Assembly: GCF_000219625.1 (NCBI RefSeq)
Contig: NC_018217.1
Span: forward strand, 1,488,001-1,552,000
Source: Zymoseptoria tritici IPO323
Taxonomy: Eukaryota > Ascomycota > Dothideomycetes > Mycosphaerellales > Mycosphaerellaceae
Length of the DNA stretch: 64,000 nt
Direction: 5' to 3'
The position numbers were made by a program, and so were the translations under genes. Below are positions 40,708 to 51,042 of this stretch, piece by piece. Under the pieces are notes generated by a model, which had not been told where the DNA came from, did no database searches, and saw nothing but the letters and a program-made list of their open reading frames with translations. Every line of letters starts with the position of its first letter. Positions within the stretch are counted from its first letter, which is position 1.

Positions 40708-42412
40708 ATGACCATTGACATCAACTCCTCCCTCATGGCTCCTTCCTCGACAATACTTGTCAACAACAGCAACAGTCTCGAAATCTTCGACCAGACTCCT
40801 CAAGCACAGAGCTTCAACCCTTCCAAGACCAGCGAATCTCGGGTTTTCCACCGGTGCCTCCATTCAGACCCACTGCACGTTGTTGGAGCGAAAGGCCACT
40901 ACCTGACACTCAGCAATGGGCAGGAAATCTTCGATGCCAGTGGCGGAGCTGCTGTCGCATGCTTAGGGCATGGAGACGTTCGGTAAGATCATACATGCAA
41001 AGCGTTGATGGTGAAGTGTAACTGAACCGTGGCAGCATTCAGGATGCCCTGATGGAGCAGATGAACCAAGTGTCGTACTGTCACTCGTTGTTCTATGCAA
41101 CTCACGCCGCCGAGGACCTTGCAAAGCTCCTCATCGACAGCACTGATGGCGAGATGGCTCGAGCGTTCTTGATCAGCAGCGGCAGCGAAGCAATGGAAGC
41201 AGCGCTCAAGCTAGCAAGACAGTACCACCTTGAGAAAGCCTCGCCAGAACCTTCTCGCGTACATTTCATCTCACGACATCAAAGCTATCATGGTACAACC
41301 CTCGGTGCTCTCGCTGCAGGAGGTCATGTTGCCCGCCGAGCGATTTTCGAACCCATCTTGAGCATCAACACCAGCCGAGTCAGTCCATGCTACGCTTATC
41401 GAGCTGTGCACGACCTGACGGAAGCCAACGAGACCATGTATATCCGCAAGCTGGAAGCTGAGCTTGACTTGGAGTTCAAGCGGGTCGGATCGGAGAATGT
41501 TGCGGCATTCATCGCTGAGCCAGTGGTTGGTGCTGCGCTGGGTTGTGTACCGCCGTCTCCTGGGTACTTCAAAGCCGTTCGCAAAGTATGCGACAAGCAT
41601 GGTGCGCTGCTCATTTTTGACGAAGTCATGTCAGGCACTGGACGAGTGGGACCGGAATCGTCGGAGAAATATCGCAAACCTCTTCATGCGTGGCAAGATC
41701 CTCTCATTGGGGTGGTGCCAGACATCATGACCATGGGCAAAGGTCTCGGTGGAGGTTACATGCCGATCGCAGCGATGCTCGCCAACAGGTCAGTCCACTC
41801 TCTCAGCATATTCGACCTCTGCTAACATTCTAACAAGGCGTGTCGTCAATGCTCTCTGCAACGGTACCGGCGCTTTTAGTCACGGCCAAACCTACCAAGG
41901 CCATCCACTTGCCTGCCGCGCAGCATTGCAAGTCCAACGCATCATCCGCGACAGCGACTTGGTGGCCAATGTCCGTGAGCAAGGGGCTGTCATGAGTCGA
42001 CTTCTACACAAGAGACTTGACGACCACCCTTTCGTGGGCAACATCCGCGGCCGAGGCCTGTTCTGGGGCATCGAATTTGTCAAGTCAAAGGATACCAAAG
42101 AGCCATTTGCGCAGTCAGTTGGCATCGCTATGGGTATTCATGAGCTTGGTCCGTCCGCATCTTCCTCAAGACTTGCTTTCCAGTGCTGACTTGTCCCCTT
42201 CAGGCATGCAACGCCCTTACAACATCAGCCTCTACCCAGGTACTGGCTGCGCAGACGGCAAGAGTGGTGATCACATCATCCTCGCACCTGCGTACAATAT
42301 CACGGCGGATGAGATAAGCCAGGTTGTGGACACGACGGTGACTGTCATTGAGCGGTTTTTCTCTGAAATGGAGGTCGAGCGGGACGCGGATGACAGCAAC
42401 GGACACAAATAG
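40708..42412 (+). CDS. Class III PLP-dependent aminotransferase, 515 residues
   Basis: Fold-type I transaminase of the omega-amino-acid/DAPA/ornithine group; the substrate is not predictable. Exons 40708-40982, 41036-41788, 41838-42148 and 42204-42412, phases closing at 516 codons. Motifs: ISSGSEAMEAALKLARQYH (cofactor phosphate and Gly/Ser region), HQSYHGTTLGALA, LLIFDEVMSGTGR (Asp that binds the pyridine nitrogen), TMGKGLGGGYMPIAA (PLP-binding Lys) and HGQTYQGHPLACRAAL. About ten extra residues between GTGR and LHAWQDP compared with relatives were read as coding. An ATG at 40735 is an alternative start. No organelle signal is evident. Confidence 0.9.
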
Positions 42413-43006
42413 ATGGAAAAGGAGAATCGTGGCAGCAGGTGGAAATATGTGGACTGATACACGATGCATTCGAATCGATGGTGCTGGTAGTGAACATCTT
42501 GCGTGTTTACCGCGAGCGTCTTGTCTTCCAATTCCGCTGTGCCATCGCAGACGGATAGTGCGAAGCTTTATATGTACACCGCAATTTGGCCCCAGGCCAG
42601 CATACCTGGGAGCCTCCAGCATCGGTGCAGGTATGCTTGTAGCACCCGCGACCTTAATAGAGACTTTTGCCGAGAGGCGATTGGACATCGTTGATGACAG
42701 TCTCGCTTCGCATGTGCCGAATGCCCTCCAAGTCGAAATTACCGTTGCCGACCCGATGGTACGTACGACATCAGCGCCAGCTCTTGCATACGCGGTGTGC
42801 CTTGATGCCCAAAAGTTGAACGTAAGGTCTCATACCTTCACGTTAGCTCCGCCGGCGCGGTAATGCTGCCAGCTGGTGTCGAGCATTTGACCGAGCGTCT
42901 GCGGGGTGATAAGTAGCCTCTACACGGCGCTCACGTGCGGCAGCAGAGGGCCCAGCAATAGCTCAGGAGCGGAGTCTCGATAGTGAAACGGCGGTCTGCA
43001 CTTCAT
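42413..43006. other. Convergent intergenic region, no gene recognised
   Basis: 594 bp between two 3' ends. A 171-codon plus-strand frame (42348-42863) overlaps the aminotransferase end and shows no known motif; I consider it incidental. Confidence 0.45.
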
Positions 43007-43941
43007 CTACCGTTTCTTCGGAGCCTTGACCTTCTTCTGCGGCTGCGACCCACTAGCACCAGCGTCACCACCCATCATCCCCGCCATACCTGGCGGCAGC
43101 TGCCCGCCCAAGTCTGACATCATGTCTTTAAACATGTTGTCCGAGACTCCGCCGCCGGACAGCGCTGGGGAGTGCAAAGGTAGGATCGTGCCAATCTTGA
43201 AGCCTCGCGGGACGACGGGCGCTGGAATGGCTTCCTTAGGTGTGGGCAGGCCTTGTATTTGAAGACGTTTAGGAGTTTCGGCGGTGGTCGGATGTGCTTT
43301 GAGGTATTTTGCGATCATCTTGTAGAGATGGTGCTCTGTCGTGGGGGTCAGTCTGAGCTTTTGGGTTCATGATATCGCGAGCAAAGCCACTTACTGTTCT
43401 GTATCTTCCCGCTTATGGGCTTGCCGTCCTTCTTGATCAGCACCTTCACCCGTCCCGGATTCGCCCAGTCTTTCGGATGTGTCTTCGTCGGCTCAAATAC
43501 AATCTGCAGCGCAACGCCGTTCTGAGCTCCAATCTGTGACAGCGCATCCACAATCTCTCTTGCCAGTGGATTCGGCACCGCGTCCTCCTTGCTCACTCGT
43601 CGACCTTGGTCCCGGCTGCGTGTGCTGTCGAAGTATACAGGATAGAGACATTGGTAAGGCTTGCTCTTCTCGATCTGTTCCGCGTGGTATCGCTCGCGTT
43701 CCTTGTCATTCATCCGTGGCATTTGTGGGACTTGTGTTGAGCCTGTGTTTCCTGGCTGCAGAGACTTTGACATTATCTCCTGCATCATATCATCTTCGTC
43801 GTCTGAGCTGGCAGTAGCTCCCCTCTTCGGCTGTAGTCCTCCTTTCTGTGGTTTTGCGAAGTCGAACTCCTCCAGGTCCATCTCTTCTGGGTCGCCGATG
43901 CTCTCGTCATCCGAGACTTCTTCTATGCGTGGGTTTGACAT
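43007..43941 (-). CDS. SEC65: Signal recognition particle subunit SRP19/Sec65, 291 residues
   Basis: Binds SRP RNA and helps assemble the particle that targets nascent proteins to the ER. Exons 43941-43395 and 43335-43007, 59-nt intron (GTAAGT to GACAG). The SRP19 domain spans about residues 95-205, with YQCLYPVYFDSTRSRDQGRR near its start, then KTHPKDWANPGRVKVLI and HHLYKMIAKYLKAHPTT. The N-terminal acidic stretch and the Gly/Met-rich C-terminus ending in a basic run (KKVKAPKKR) are typical of fungal Sec65. The first ATG giving MSNPRIEE was chosen; longer in-frame extension to 44100 is possible. Confidence 0.93.
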
Positions 43942-44467
43942 GTTGGCGATTGACCGGTGATCGATTGGAGGATCCAAATGCTGCTTGACAGGTTGGCGAA
44001 AGTGTTGTGTATGAGGATTGGAAGATCCACTTTGGACGAAGTGAACTGTCTCGATGTGGGGTCCCTTCAAGACGGACTTGAGTCCGATGTCCGGCGCCAA
44101 GGCTCACTTATGGACCACGAGCGGACGAGTAATACTGATTGTGAGGATGCAAGCGCATGTTGGTCGTGAACTTTTCACATTTGGCTGCCGACGCTATGCA
44201 AAGTCGTCATCACGAACGCCTCTAAGACACTCGACAATAGAGACGCACATCATGAACGCCCCCCTTCTCATGTCAGAGCTAGCTATTCCCGCCCAGGCAT
44301 TGATTCGTACCAACCGCTCTATGGCGGTTCCTCGCTTTGAAAGCAGCTTCATGAAACGTCGTCGCTTCCAAACGCCCTGGTTCCATGCATGATTCCCCTC
44401 CCTGCAGCAATGTTTGAACTTCATTGAATTCAAAGAACAAATGTCGAGGTCATCTTCCTCCTATCTT
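43942..44467. other. Intergenic region between SEC65 and the LAMMER kinase
   Basis: Contains the SEC65 promoter and the 3' flank of the kinase gene. No further gene seen. Confidence 0.5.
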
Positions 44468-46879
44468 CTACCGGGCACGTCCTCGGTCGCCGCGTTCCGC
44501 CTGCTCCGCAAGACGCTCTCGTTCCACTCGAATGCGTGTCGCCTCGGTTCCGTCATCTTCAACCAGCTCGTCGAACCATGGGTGCTTGAGAGCTTCGCGG
44601 GCCGTAATGCGCTTTTTAGGATCGTACACGAAGATACGGCGCAGCAGATCCAAGAAAAGTCGGTTGAAGTTGTTCGTCTGTGGGATGATGTCCTCCAATC
44701 GTTTCATGCCCCTCACGAATTTTCTAGACTGGCGAGGAGTGTCTGGCATTGGATACTGCAGATGTCCGTTCTTGAAGAACCGGGCTGCAGAGTTTCGGTC
44801 TCCGCGTTTCGACGATTTCTGGACTTCTCGGATGATGGACTTGTCGATGGCGTTTCCAGTAACGGCCTGTGCTAGTGTCAGTCAATGTTGGCAACAGTGG
44901 GCGGATGAGAGACTGACCTCCATCATGCCTAGATGCTCGCAGCAGTCGTGCGTCTGGAAGAGTGCGTCACCTGTCCAGCACTCAACGAGAATACAGCCAA
45001 GTGACCACAAGTCAATCGGATGTGACCATCCTGGGAGTGATATTGTCAGTTGAACGTTCATTTCATCGAAGTAGTGATCTGGTGGCTTACCAATTCCCAG
45101 AATGATTTCCGGCGCGCGGTAGTGTCGAGTGCTGACCACGGAGCTATGGTATTCGTCGTCGAAAGTTGCGCTTCCGAAATCGATCAGATTTATCTGTGGG
45201 CTAAGGAGCACCCTCCTGAACTTCGCTGATCGTGTCGTCAAAGTGCTTGAAGATGGGATGTTGCGGTTGTATGTGAAGGTCTGATATGTGTGGTTGATGA
45301 GGAGGATGTTTTCCGGTTTGAGGTCAGTGTGGATGAGGTTGAGGTCGTGCAGGAACGCAATGGATCCAAGCAGTTGTCGGGCGAATGCTTGAATATGTGA
45401 ACCTGGGAATGGGACAAAGCCGCCACCCTTCAGAAAGTCGAAGACCGAGAGGCCGAGAAGAGGTGTGACGATGCAGATGTGGCCTCGCCAATCAAAGCAG
45501 TCGCGCAACTGGATGCAGCGGTTGCGGTTGTGTTCATCGGCCTCGCGCAATGTCTTGAGTACTCGTAGTTCAATGCGACTAGCATCGCGGTACTGGATTG
45601 ATGTGTCAGTTGGGCTCGACTTGGCCGCAATATTGGGTGAATTACCTTTGGCACTGCGCGAATGATCTTGACAGCCACTTCCTTCCGACTGCGGATGTCG
45701 ATGGCTCGAACGACCTTGCCAAATGTGCCTTGCCCGAGCAGGTTCAGGAGGTTGTACTTCTCGCCGAGGCGACTGTTCTCATGAACGATGTAGTGGCCGT
45801 CCTCATCGTCAATCTTCTCCTTTGGCGCATGGCGCTACGGGGACGAGTCAGTCATGAAGCTATTTCAGTACAGATCCAGATAGGAGGATTCTCACATCGT
45901 GGATGGCCGGCACCGCAACATCCTTCTGCTTCTTGCTCAACTTCACCGGAGGAAGATACTCGCCATACTCGGCAAGGTAACCCTTCGGGCCTGCGCGCTC
46001 AATTTCCTGCTTCTTTTGTGCAGCATCAGACGTTCTTGTCGTGCGCTTCCTCTTCTGACCAGTCTGGAGGGAGGTGTCGAGCTCCGCCCTGTAGTCGTTG
46101 CTGACCTGTGAGCCGAGTGACGTTGAAGCCGTGGTGGGCGCTTGCAGGCTTTCTGTGGATTGTCCATTGGCGTACGAGTACGGTGTGTTGGTGGTACTGT
46201 ATCCTGCAGCTTCGCCACTGCCTCCGTCGACTCTTCTCTTCTTGCCGACATGCTGTGTGCGTGACATATCGTTGTTCGTGGGTGGAGGAAGTCGTTGTAC
46301 AGTCGCAGGTGGTGCCGGACTGTCGTCGTCGTGAATTTCAATTATCTCAGTCGGCGGCTTTCCGCCGAAGAACGCTACCCAGTCGACAGGTGACTTCGGC
46401 CTACGCTTTCGCCCTCGTTCTGAACTTCGGCTTCTCTTATGATCATCGTACTGCGCCTTGGGCAGGTCCACAGGAGCAGGCGGCGCACGTGATGACGATG
46501 AAGCTTGCATCGGTTGCTGCAAATGTGGATGCGGTAATTGACGACTGTGATGCTGGCTTGATCGACTCTCGGTGCGTCTCAGCTCTTCATGAGCCAGATT
46601 GTGTGCGTATTGGTATTCGCTCGCACCGTACGAATGATTCTGAGCGTGCGAGTACGCCCCGTTGCTCATCCCACTCTCCGGCCGAGGTGGAGGCGGTAGG
46701 TGACGAGTTGAGAGGTTGCTCGATGGTCGTGGAGGTATGTTTGGGAGATTGTTCTGATTGTAGCCGTTGCTCAAGTTGCTCGACGGGCGGGGCGGAGGCA
46801 AGTAGCGGTCTCTGTGGCGGTGATCAAGGTGCTGGTGTGGCGGTACCAACGTCTGGGTCAGGGTGTCAATTGTTGACAT
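44468..46879 (-). CDS. LAMMER (CLK-type) dual-specificity protein kinase, 728 residues
   Basis: Kinase of the CLK/Kns1/Lkh1 family, which phosphorylates SR-type splicing factors and acts in stress and growth control. Exons 46879-45896, 45834-45646, 45592-45091, 45030-44918 and 44866-44468, phases closing at 729 codons. The first 330 residues are disordered, rich in His, Pro, Ser and Arg, with a basic cluster (RGRKRRPK). Kinase domain: LGQGTFGKVVRA, VAVKIIRA, LIHTDLKPENILL, LIDFGSATFDDEYHSSVVST and RHYRAPEIILGIGW. The LAMMER signature appears as EHLGMMEAVTGN, split by the last intron. Length and layout fit filamentous fungal members. Confidence 0.94.
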
Positions 46880-48129
46880 GACTTTGCTGACGGGTCAATC
46901 AGTCATGGACCGATCCACTGAGGTTGGTCTGAGGTGAATGGTGGGCAGACAGCGTGTGGGAGCGGCTGCGGTCGGTGTCGAAGTTCGCAGGTGGAGCTCC
47001 AATCCAATTCACTCCGCGGGACGGGTGCTCCCACTGAGCGGCGCTGAGGTGGTGAAGGGCGGTCAGCTGCTTTGCGGGTGATGGTTTGAAGGCGCGGATG
47101 GCGGTTGTTGGTGTATTCTGCCGGCGTAAAATGGGGAGTGAGGATTCGTAACAGCTGCTATGAGTGAGGTGGTGAAGAACGCTTGCCGAGACTCGAACGG
47201 CGTTTATCTCGCCTATCACCCTGTCGTGGGAACCCAAGCCACGATGCTTTCGAAATTGGCTGGTGGAAGTGATGTGTAATGTTTGACGTGCGAGTAGTGC
47301 TCGAATGTTCACGACCAGCAAAGGCAGTCACGGCACTGTCGAGAGGATCATTCATGGATGGTGTCTCTCGGTCTCGGCTGATGGACAAATCCCAAACTCA
47401 GTTCTAGCACATGCCCTGGCTGGGGTGGAGACACTTCCACTCGTCTTCTTCCCATCTTGTCGACACGACTAACCCGCCCGAATAATGATCGATTCTTACC
47501 CAAGACCAATATTCAGTGCTACTATCGATTGAAGACATGGTCCGTCTACGAAAGGACTCGTGATCCAGATCACAGCGCTCATTCATTGAAATTCCTTCTT
47601 GTCTTTCGAAGCTCCATCACAGGGTTACCCTGAACCTTCGCCTTCCCTCGTCCACCATTCACAGGCAGGGACCCAAAATCGTCTCAGCACAGTGAGCATT
47701 CTAGAAAAGCATCCCTTTCAAAAAGCACTCTCATACGCCATTGTCTTGGACCAAAACAGAGCAGAGCCATACTGCCATTCAGTCTGCCTTGAAACTCCTG
47801 GAGGAGCTGTCAGAGGCGTCCATGCTAACGCGCACCATCGAACACGTTCAACGATATTAGAAACACCACAAACAAAGATGATGGCACACCTCACGCAGAA
47901 TAGCAACGTGACATTTCAATGCACGTGAGCGACGAGGAAGAGGCCTGCACAGCTCCAGTCTCGATCGACCACATCTGCTGGCCCGTCAACCACGGTCCAC
48001 AGGCCTTGACCATGCAACTTTTAGACATCCTCATAGCTTGGCGGAACAGAAAAATGGCCGGCAAGATAGCATGACAGCTTGTATGCGATACTCGTACTGA
48101 AGCAAGACAGGTATGAATAACTGAGCAGG
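46880..48129. other. Upstream region of the LAMMER kinase gene, no gene seen
   Basis: Host-like DNA with short overlapping frames. The part near 46880-47400 probably holds the kinase promoter and 5' leader. Confidence 0.45.
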
Positions 48130-48360
48130 ATGGGTAAAACCAAGTTAGAAGGAAATGCTGGTAGCTGTACATGTAAGACAGCAGGCCACGCCAGTAGGCG
48201 TACAGATAACATAGCGGGACATGCTAAGCGTAAAGATGACTTGGCAGAACATGCTATTCAGCGTACAGGTATTTTAGCAGAACATGCCTTTACGCGTATA
48301 GCGAACTTAGCAGGACATGCTAATAGCACACGCAGCCACCTGAGCTGGAAGGCGAGATAG
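48130..48360 (+). repeat. Five-copy 30-33 bp imperfect tandem repeat in a small open frame
   Basis: The words GGACATGC or GAACATGC recur at a spacing of 30-33 bp between about 48180 and 48325. Read from the ATG at 48130 the frame is open for 76 codons and gives units like IAGHAKRKDD, LAEHAIQRTG, LAEHAFTRIA and LAGHANS. The repeat length is a multiple of three in most units, so it could encode a repeat peptide. It lies about 110 bp beyond the 3' end of the UBX gene on the other strand. No homology is recognised. Confidence 0.45.
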
Positions 48361-48473
48361 CACGCAGCGGCAAATTACCAGCACAAGGACAAGAAGTGAA
48401 GGCCATTGCTTGAAAGGGGTCTCGGGGAGTCATTCCAAAAGGTCGCTATGCAATACTCATCGTACATTCGCAG

Positions 48474-50015
48474 CTACGATTCCTCCTCCTCTTCCGAATC
48501 ATCGTCCCTTACAATCTTCTCCACTATCAAATTACCACTCCTGCCAATTCTGTTCCGAATGCTACCTTGCTTGTCCAGATCGTACACCTCTCGTGGCATG
48601 GGCGACACCAGCCGGAACTTGTAGGCATGATCGTAGTTGACCGGCTCCGACACCTCCTTCTCATGTGTCTCCTCCAGAACATCGTAGCACTCCACAAAGG
48701 CATACAATTCCTCCAAGTCTGCGTCCGCTCGGAACTTCCGTATCACTCGTTCGCCAGATGGCATTCGCAGACTCATCCGCACAGCATCCTTTGCGTCCGC
48801 ACCTGGTTCCGGTGGTATGCTCTGTGCCCTCCATCTTCGCCATTGAGCAAGTTGTCGCGCGTCGTTCGCCTTACGCTCTGATCTCTCACGTTCCGCCCTC
48901 TCCGATTTCTCCTTGGCTGCCTCTTCCTCCTTTCTCCGTCGGGCCTTTTCTCTGTCCTGAGCGAGTGACCGCTCGTATGCACTTTCTTGCTCCTGCCGCA
49001 AGTTCCGTGTAGCTTCTTGCTCTTGTCGTTGCCTTCGCACTCTGTCCAGCTCCTGACTCTGCTTCTGCATCGCAGCTTGTAGCTTGGATATGAGATCCTG
49101 CGGCGTGATGGGTCCGGTCGATGTCTCCACCTTCGACATGGCTGTTGAGGATACTGATGGTGTGTGGACGATCAGAGCAACGTATGGGAAGCGTGTAACG
49201 TTCAGTGCTGTGCTGACTTGGTATGCTTCCGCGTCTTGCACTGTGCCCGCCCACAGCAGGATACTATTGCTGTCGCTCTTGACGAAAGTGGTGAACTCTG
49301 GCGAAAGAAGAGTCTCTCTGCAGAAACCTGCTGTATCGTCGTGTTCAGGCGAGAGGAGGATCACAACCAGCCACTTCAAGTCGCGCTTAGCGACATCGAA
49401 TGCTTGGGCGTAGCCGCCCTCGAAGAATGGTAGTGTTCCATTTGTCACGCCATATTGCTCCTCGAACTCGCGAATGAAACGGGCCGCCGTGTCCCTCGGA
49501 GCCAGAGGCCTTCGTCTACTGTCGCGAGACGGTTGTGAAGCTCGTCCAGACCAGAATCGCGCAAGCAGCCGTGGTATTATGGGAAAGACGTAGCCAACAG
49601 CTCCAAATAGCTTCGAGAAGATGATATAGCTGATGTTGACAGGGAGGAAAAGTACTGAGAATGGGAAAGGCATCGACTGTGTCATCTGATTCTCTGGCGT
49701 GGGCACGACTCTCGGAGCAGGTTCGAGTCCTGCTCTTCGAGCTCCGGACCTTGTTGGTATGCCATCGATAAGAGCCTCCGTTCTTCGTACATTCCGTGGA
49801 GGCGGTGGAGCTGCGCGCGCGGCTTCTGCGACCGGGTCGATGGTTTCGGAGTCGCCGTCGAAGAAGCGGGTGATGGCAATCTGTGCATTCCACTGACAGC
49901 GCTGGAGGAGTGGAATGGCCGATTCGAGGTTCTGGTCTGTCACCGATGTAAACTGTTGCAAGGCGATCTGCTGCTCCTCGGTGAGCGCAGAGATGTCCAT
50001 AGGGACCGCAGCCAT
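48474..50015 (-). CDS. UBA-UAS-UBX protein (FAF2/UBXD8, Ubx2-like), 513 residues
   Basis: Predicted ER or lipid-droplet adaptor that recruits Cdc48/p97 to ubiquitinated substrates in ERAD. Single exon. Domains in order: UBA-like helices (residues 8-50, LTEEQQIALQQFTSVTD, ITRFFDG); a hydrophobic hairpin (about 120-150, FPFSVLFLPVNISYIIF); a UAS thioredoxin-like domain (about 195-330, LKWLVVILLSPEHDD, FPYVALIVH); a long charged coiled coil (about 350-420, Arg/Glu-rich); and a UBX domain (about 430-510, VRMSLRMPSGERVIRKF). The tail is acidic. Starting at the MAAVPMD methionine gives the family's usual N-terminus; the frame continues upstream to 50183. Confidence 0.9.
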   Translation of the reverse strand: MAAVPMDISALTEEQQIALQQFTSVTDQNLESAIPLLQRCQWNAQIAITRFFDGDSETIDPVAEAARAAPPPPRNVRRTEALIDGIPTRSGARRAGLEPAPRVVPTPENQMTQSMPFPFSVLFLPVNISYIIFSKLFGAVGYVFPIIPRLLARFWSGRASQPSRDSRRRPLAPRDTAARFIREFEEQYGVTNGTLPFFEGGYAQAFDVAKRDLKWLVVILLSPEHDDTAGFCRETLLSPEFTTFVKSDSNSILLWAGTVQDAEAYQVSTALNVTRFPYVALIVHTPSVSSTAMSKVETSTGPITPQDLISKLQAAMQKQSQELDRVRRQRQEQEATRNLRQEQESAYERSLAQDREKARRRKEEEAAKEKSERAERERSERKANDARQLAQWRRWRAQSIPPEPGADAKDAVRMSLRMPSGERVIRKFRADADLEELYAFVECYDVLEETHEKEVSEPVNYDHAYKFRLVSPMPREVYDLDKQGSIRNRIGRSGNLIVEKIVRDDDSEEEEES

Positions 50016-51042
50016 CTTCGGGGGGATTCGCAATGGAATGCAATTGAGACAACTTGGCCAGGACGCGAAACGCGAAAGATGGTGCTTTTGAGACAGATGG
50101 CTCGGACAAGTCGGAGTTAGTGACGTTGAATTGAAGCTCCCGTCGGGCGTCGAACAGCCCTGTGGCTGAAGAAAGCGGGACAATCCCGTCGCCAGTGACC
50201 TCTGATGCTGGGACCCGCGTTCGCAACCATTGCTCTACCATATCTTACCTCCTTCCATTCGCTGCATCCTCTCGGCTTCTTGCATATACATCTGCATGAT
50301 TTGCCAGCTCCAGAATGGATGAGCCAGCCGGATCGCAATATCTGGATCTCTTGTCGGGCTAGCCCTGGACTGCATTGAGGAAGACGGCAACTGCTTCTCG
50401 CCGGCTACGAAGTATTGAGTGACTGCCTCCCTGGTTGATACCCTCGTCTCTCTCAAAGGTACGGAACGATGCAGTGCACGAACACCCATATCACACCTCC
50501 TCGATGGGATAATGGGGTTGCGGGCAAAGACATGGACGTGCTTCGACGTTTCAGAAGACATGGGCCATGGATATGGGCTGACCAAACCAGACAGTACGCC
50601 TGCGCGGCACACCAGTGATCTTCCGCTTTCTTCTCGACAATCTCTTCATCCGGACCGTGGATCGGAGACTTCAGGCTGCTCGCTGTACTCCAATATACCA
50701 CTGGAAGCGGCAGATTTTCGACCAGACCACGAGGCGTCATACTGCGACTATCCAAATTTGGAAGTCCACGAACTGCTTGAAACAGCCTCCGCGATCTGGC
50801 CGCTGGACTTTGAGGAATTGAGTCTCGCGGACGACGGTCTTCCGCTTAACCCATGCCGCCATATTGCTACATTGTCGTTGCATGATATCGAGACAGGAAC
50901 TGACTTACCCACCGCTGGTTCTCGTCGTCACAGATCGCAATCAGCTGGGGCCAAATTGTGCTCGAGTCTTATACAGTGGGACTTGCCAGCAGACCCCTTC
51001 GACCAGAGATTGTCCGTAAGTCCTTCGCATGCGAGGAATGAT
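50016..51042. other. Region between UBX gene and PAN3, with an uninterpreted open frame
   Basis: The plus strand is open from 50419 in the PAN3 exon 1 frame, 208 codons before the chosen PAN3 start. It has no recognisable motif. It may be PAN3 5' leader, an N-terminal extension or chance. A short hairpin (GCGGGAC with GTCCCGC-like arms) lies near 50170-50215. Confidence 0.4.

Noticed and set aside
42348..42863. 171-codon plus-strand frame
   Set aside because: Overlaps the aminotransferase end in another frame and shows no protein-like motif.
46108..46881. 257-codon plus-strand frame
   Set aside because: Complete overlap with the disordered N-terminal exon of the LAMMER kinase; antisense shadow of a repetitive codon pattern.
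50150..50245. tRNA gene on the minus strand (TGGTAGAGCA-like D-arm)
   Set aside because: No acceptor stem pairing and no proper T-arm could be formed.
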